This document shows, one piece after another, positions 3,936 through 5,558 of a stretch of DNA of 5,558 nucleotides (the stretch's first letter is position 1; every line of letters begins with the position of its first letter). This DNA is from Oscillospiraceae bacterium. Lineage in GTDB: Bacteria; Bacillota; Clostridia; Oscillospirales; Ruminococcaceae. Location of the stretch: the NCBI GenBank assembly GCA_016296165.1, contig JAEDJV010000155.1, forward strand, positions 1-5,558, read 5' to 3'. The position numbers and the translations under genes are program-made. The notes beneath the pieces are model-generated. The model did no database searches and had not been told where the DNA came from. It worked only from the letters and a program-made list of their open reading frames with translations.

Positions 3936-5558
3936 ATGAAAAAAATACTGAAGAATTTTACTGCAATGTTCTGTGCTGCTTTCATGATATCATCGGTTTC
4001 TGTAGCCTGTGCATATGCTGAGGAGAATACGGAAGTAGTGCTTCCGTCAGGAAAAAGCATAAGTTTTATCGAAAGTGAATTAAGAGATTACAGTAATATG
4101 GAGTTTTCCGGCGATGAACCGTCATTTGCATCAGCAGCAGTTGGTGTTTTTCAGGAAGGTGAAATACTATATACAGGATATTTCGGAGAAACAGATATTA
4201 AAAACCATATTCCTGCAGACGAAAATTCCGTATATGAATGGGGAAGTATTTCAAAAACTTTTACCTGGATAAGTGTAATGCAGCTCTGGGAAAAGGGAAA
4301 GATTGATCTTGAAAAAGACATTCGCGAGTATCTTCCAAAAGGGTTTTTTAATCATCTTTCATACGATGAGCCGATTACCATGCTTAACCTTATGAATCAT
4401 ACAGGAGGCTGGCAGGAAAGTACGGTTCCGATATTTACATCAGATGAAAATAATGTTCTTTCTCTGAAGGATTCATTACAGAATGCTGAGCCGGTTCAGG
4501 TATTTAAACCGGGAGAAATTCAGGCATATTCCAATTACGGAGCAGCATTAGCCGGATACATTGTCGAATGTATCAGTGGAATGGATTACTGCGAATATGT
4601 ACATAAAAATATTCTTGATGTGCTGGAAATGAATCATACGGCAGTTAATCCGACGCACAGTGACAACGAATTTGTATATGAACAGCGTAAAAAAACAAGG
4701 GCATACAGCAATATATTATTTGAATTGAATGATATCGGTCAATGCCTTAATTATGTAGAGATTTATCCGGCAGGGGCAGTTACCGGTACACTTAGCGACC
4801 TTATGATTTATGCACAGGCTCTGGTTGATGACGATGCTCCGCTTTTTAAAAATCCTGAGACACAGAGGATAATGCTTTCGGGAACATCATTTTACGGTGA
4901 ATCTGATATCCCGATAAATGCACATGGTTTCTGGTTTACCGAGTACGGAGTAAGGACGTTTGGTCACAGCGGGGCGACAACAGCCGGTCAGGCAAATATG
5001 ATTATTGATCCCGAATCCAAAACAGGTCTGGCGGTACTTGTAAATCAGCCTTCAGGCAACTGGTTCCTTAACAATACACCTGAATTTGTTTTTGGCAAAT
5101 TATCCTCTGAAAAATATTCAAACGAAAATCCGCAGCCAGCGAATACAGATAAGAATTATACTATGTCACGTTCGGTACATAAAGGAATGCTGAAATATGT
5201 CTCCCTGCTGAGTGCGGTTAATGACAAAATGCTTGGAAAGATAGAAAATACAGGTAACGGAGTATATCAGATAACAGTAGGAGACAGTACAGTAATTTTA
5301 GGAAATATAGAATTGCCGGACGGAAAAACCGGATTAAGGAGTGTTTCTGTTGATTATATTCCGGTTCAGAACTATACCTTAAAGCTTTGCCTTCTGACTG
5401 TTTATATTCTTATTGCTGTTGTATCCGTATTTTCTCTCCTTATTAATCACAAACTGAAAAAATACGGAAAGTTAAGGTATATCAGCGGGAATGTGCTGAC
5501 AACTTCGGGTTACTTTGCAGAAATAATTTCTGTAGTACTTTTCTTTTCAACATTTGTT
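3936..5558 (+). CDS. Secreted S12-type serine hydrolase (beta-lactamase fold) with C-terminal membrane helices, cut by window end
   Basis: The visible 541 residues run without a stop to the right edge. Residues 1-28 are a signal peptide (MKKILKNF, hydrophobic core, cleavage likely after CAYA). An S12/class C beta-lactamase-like domain follows to about 380. It has SxxK Ser104-Ile-Ser-Lys107 with the nucleophile, the NLMNHTGGW segment (151-159), YxN Tyr198-Ser-Asn200, the YPAGAVTGTLSDL stretch (277-289) and HSG His344-Gly346 in place of the KTG triad. A variable region to about 479 leads to a membrane helix (about 482-504), a positive loop (HKLKKYGKLR) and a second helix at the cut end. GAGGAGG at 3921-3927 supports ATG 3936. 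Family members are carboxypeptidases, esterases, beta-lactamases or D-aminopeptidases acting outside the cell. Signal peptide, S12 domain and C-terminal helices beside an ABC exporter match D-stereospecific resistance peptidases (BogQ/TriF type), but a cell-wall peptidase is equally possible. Confidence 0.9.
   Translation, partial: MKKILKNFTAMFCAAFMISSVSVACAYAEENTEVVLPSGKSISFIESELRDYSNMEFSGDEPSFASAAVGVFQEGEILYTGYFGETDIKNHIPADENSVYEWGSISKTFTWISVMQLWEKGKIDLEKDIREYLPKGFFNHLSYDEPITMLNLMNHTGGWQESTVPIFTSDENNVLSLKDSLQNAEPVQVFKPGEIQAYSNYGAALAGYIVECISGMDYCEYVHKNILDVLEMNHTAVNPTHSDNEFVYEQRKKTRAYSNILFELNDIGQCLNYVEIYPAGAVTGTLSDLMIYAQALVDDDAPLFKNPETQRIMLSGTSFYGESDIPINAHGFWFTEYGVRTFGHSGATTAGQANMIIDPESKTGLAVLVNQPSGNWFLNNTPEFVFGKLSSEKYSNENPQPANTDKNYTMSRSVHKGMLKYVSLLSAVNDKMLGKIENTGNGVYQITVGDSTVILGNIELPDGKTGLRSVSVDYIPVQNYTLKLCLLTVYILIAVVSVFSLLINHKLKKYGKLRYISGNVLTTSGYFAEIISVVLFFSTFV

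Noticed and set aside
4167..4181. Sequence resembling the right operator arm (CTATATACAGGATAT)
   Set aside because: It has an extra G that breaks the symmetry and lies inside the hydrolase gene, without a second half.
1..5558. CRISPR arrays, tRNA or rRNA genes, insertion-sequence ends
   Set aside because: I saw no regular direct repeats, no tRNA cloverleaf and no terminal inverted repeats with target duplications; the Rpn remnant is the only mobile-like trace.

Overview
The window is AT-rich, and every gene I can support lies on the + strand. Strong AAGGAGG-type ribosome binding sites, a YtrA-type GntR regulator with an ABC-2 exporter, a lipoprotein rhodanese and an Rpn-type nuclease tail all point to a Gram-positive Firmicute. 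A gut or rumen clostridium of the Ruminococcus/Lachnospiraceae kind is my best guess; this is inferred from gene style, not from a marker gene.

Layout. Bases 1-306 hold the 3' remnant of an Rpn/PD-(D/E)XK nuclease (transposase-like) gene. Its frame is closed upstream by a stop, and a one-base slip in an A4 run would rejoin it to the open frame before it. Bases 307-521 contain no gene I can defend, but carry two adjacent odd-length palindromes (413-440). A small secreted lipoprotein with a rhodanese domain follows, starting at GTG 522 and ending at 929. Bases 930-1210 are non-coding: a short hairpin (1002-1017), a sigma-A-like promoter (1019-1047), a strong intrinsic terminator (1053-1091), then the regulated promoter of the next operon.

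The main content is a tightly packed operon from 1211 to beyond the right edge: a YtrA-family GntR repressor, an ABC ATPase, two related ABC-2 permeases, and a secreted, membrane-anchored S12-type (beta-lactamase fold) serine hydrolase cut off by the window end. Gaps are 1 to 13 bases, the ATPase and first permease overlap by 17 bases, and each downstream ribosome binding site lies in or against the previous gene's end, so the genes are probably co-transcribed and translationally coupled. The promoter has a perfect TTGACA, 17-bp spacing and TATACT. Its -10 is buried in a 36-bp inverted repeat whose two arms are each a 13-bp palindrome, exactly 21 bp apart. This is a strong candidate for autorepression by the GntR protein.

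Working model (inference): the repressor senses a cell-envelope stress or an antimicrobial and releases the operon. The ABC pump removes the compound from the membrane, while the surface-anchored serine hydrolase acts outside the cell, on the compound itself or on peptidoglycan. The hydrolase layout (signal peptide, S12 domain, C-terminal membrane helices) resembles the D-stereospecific peptidases that give resistance to non-ribosomal peptides, which makes this operon the most interesting part of the window.
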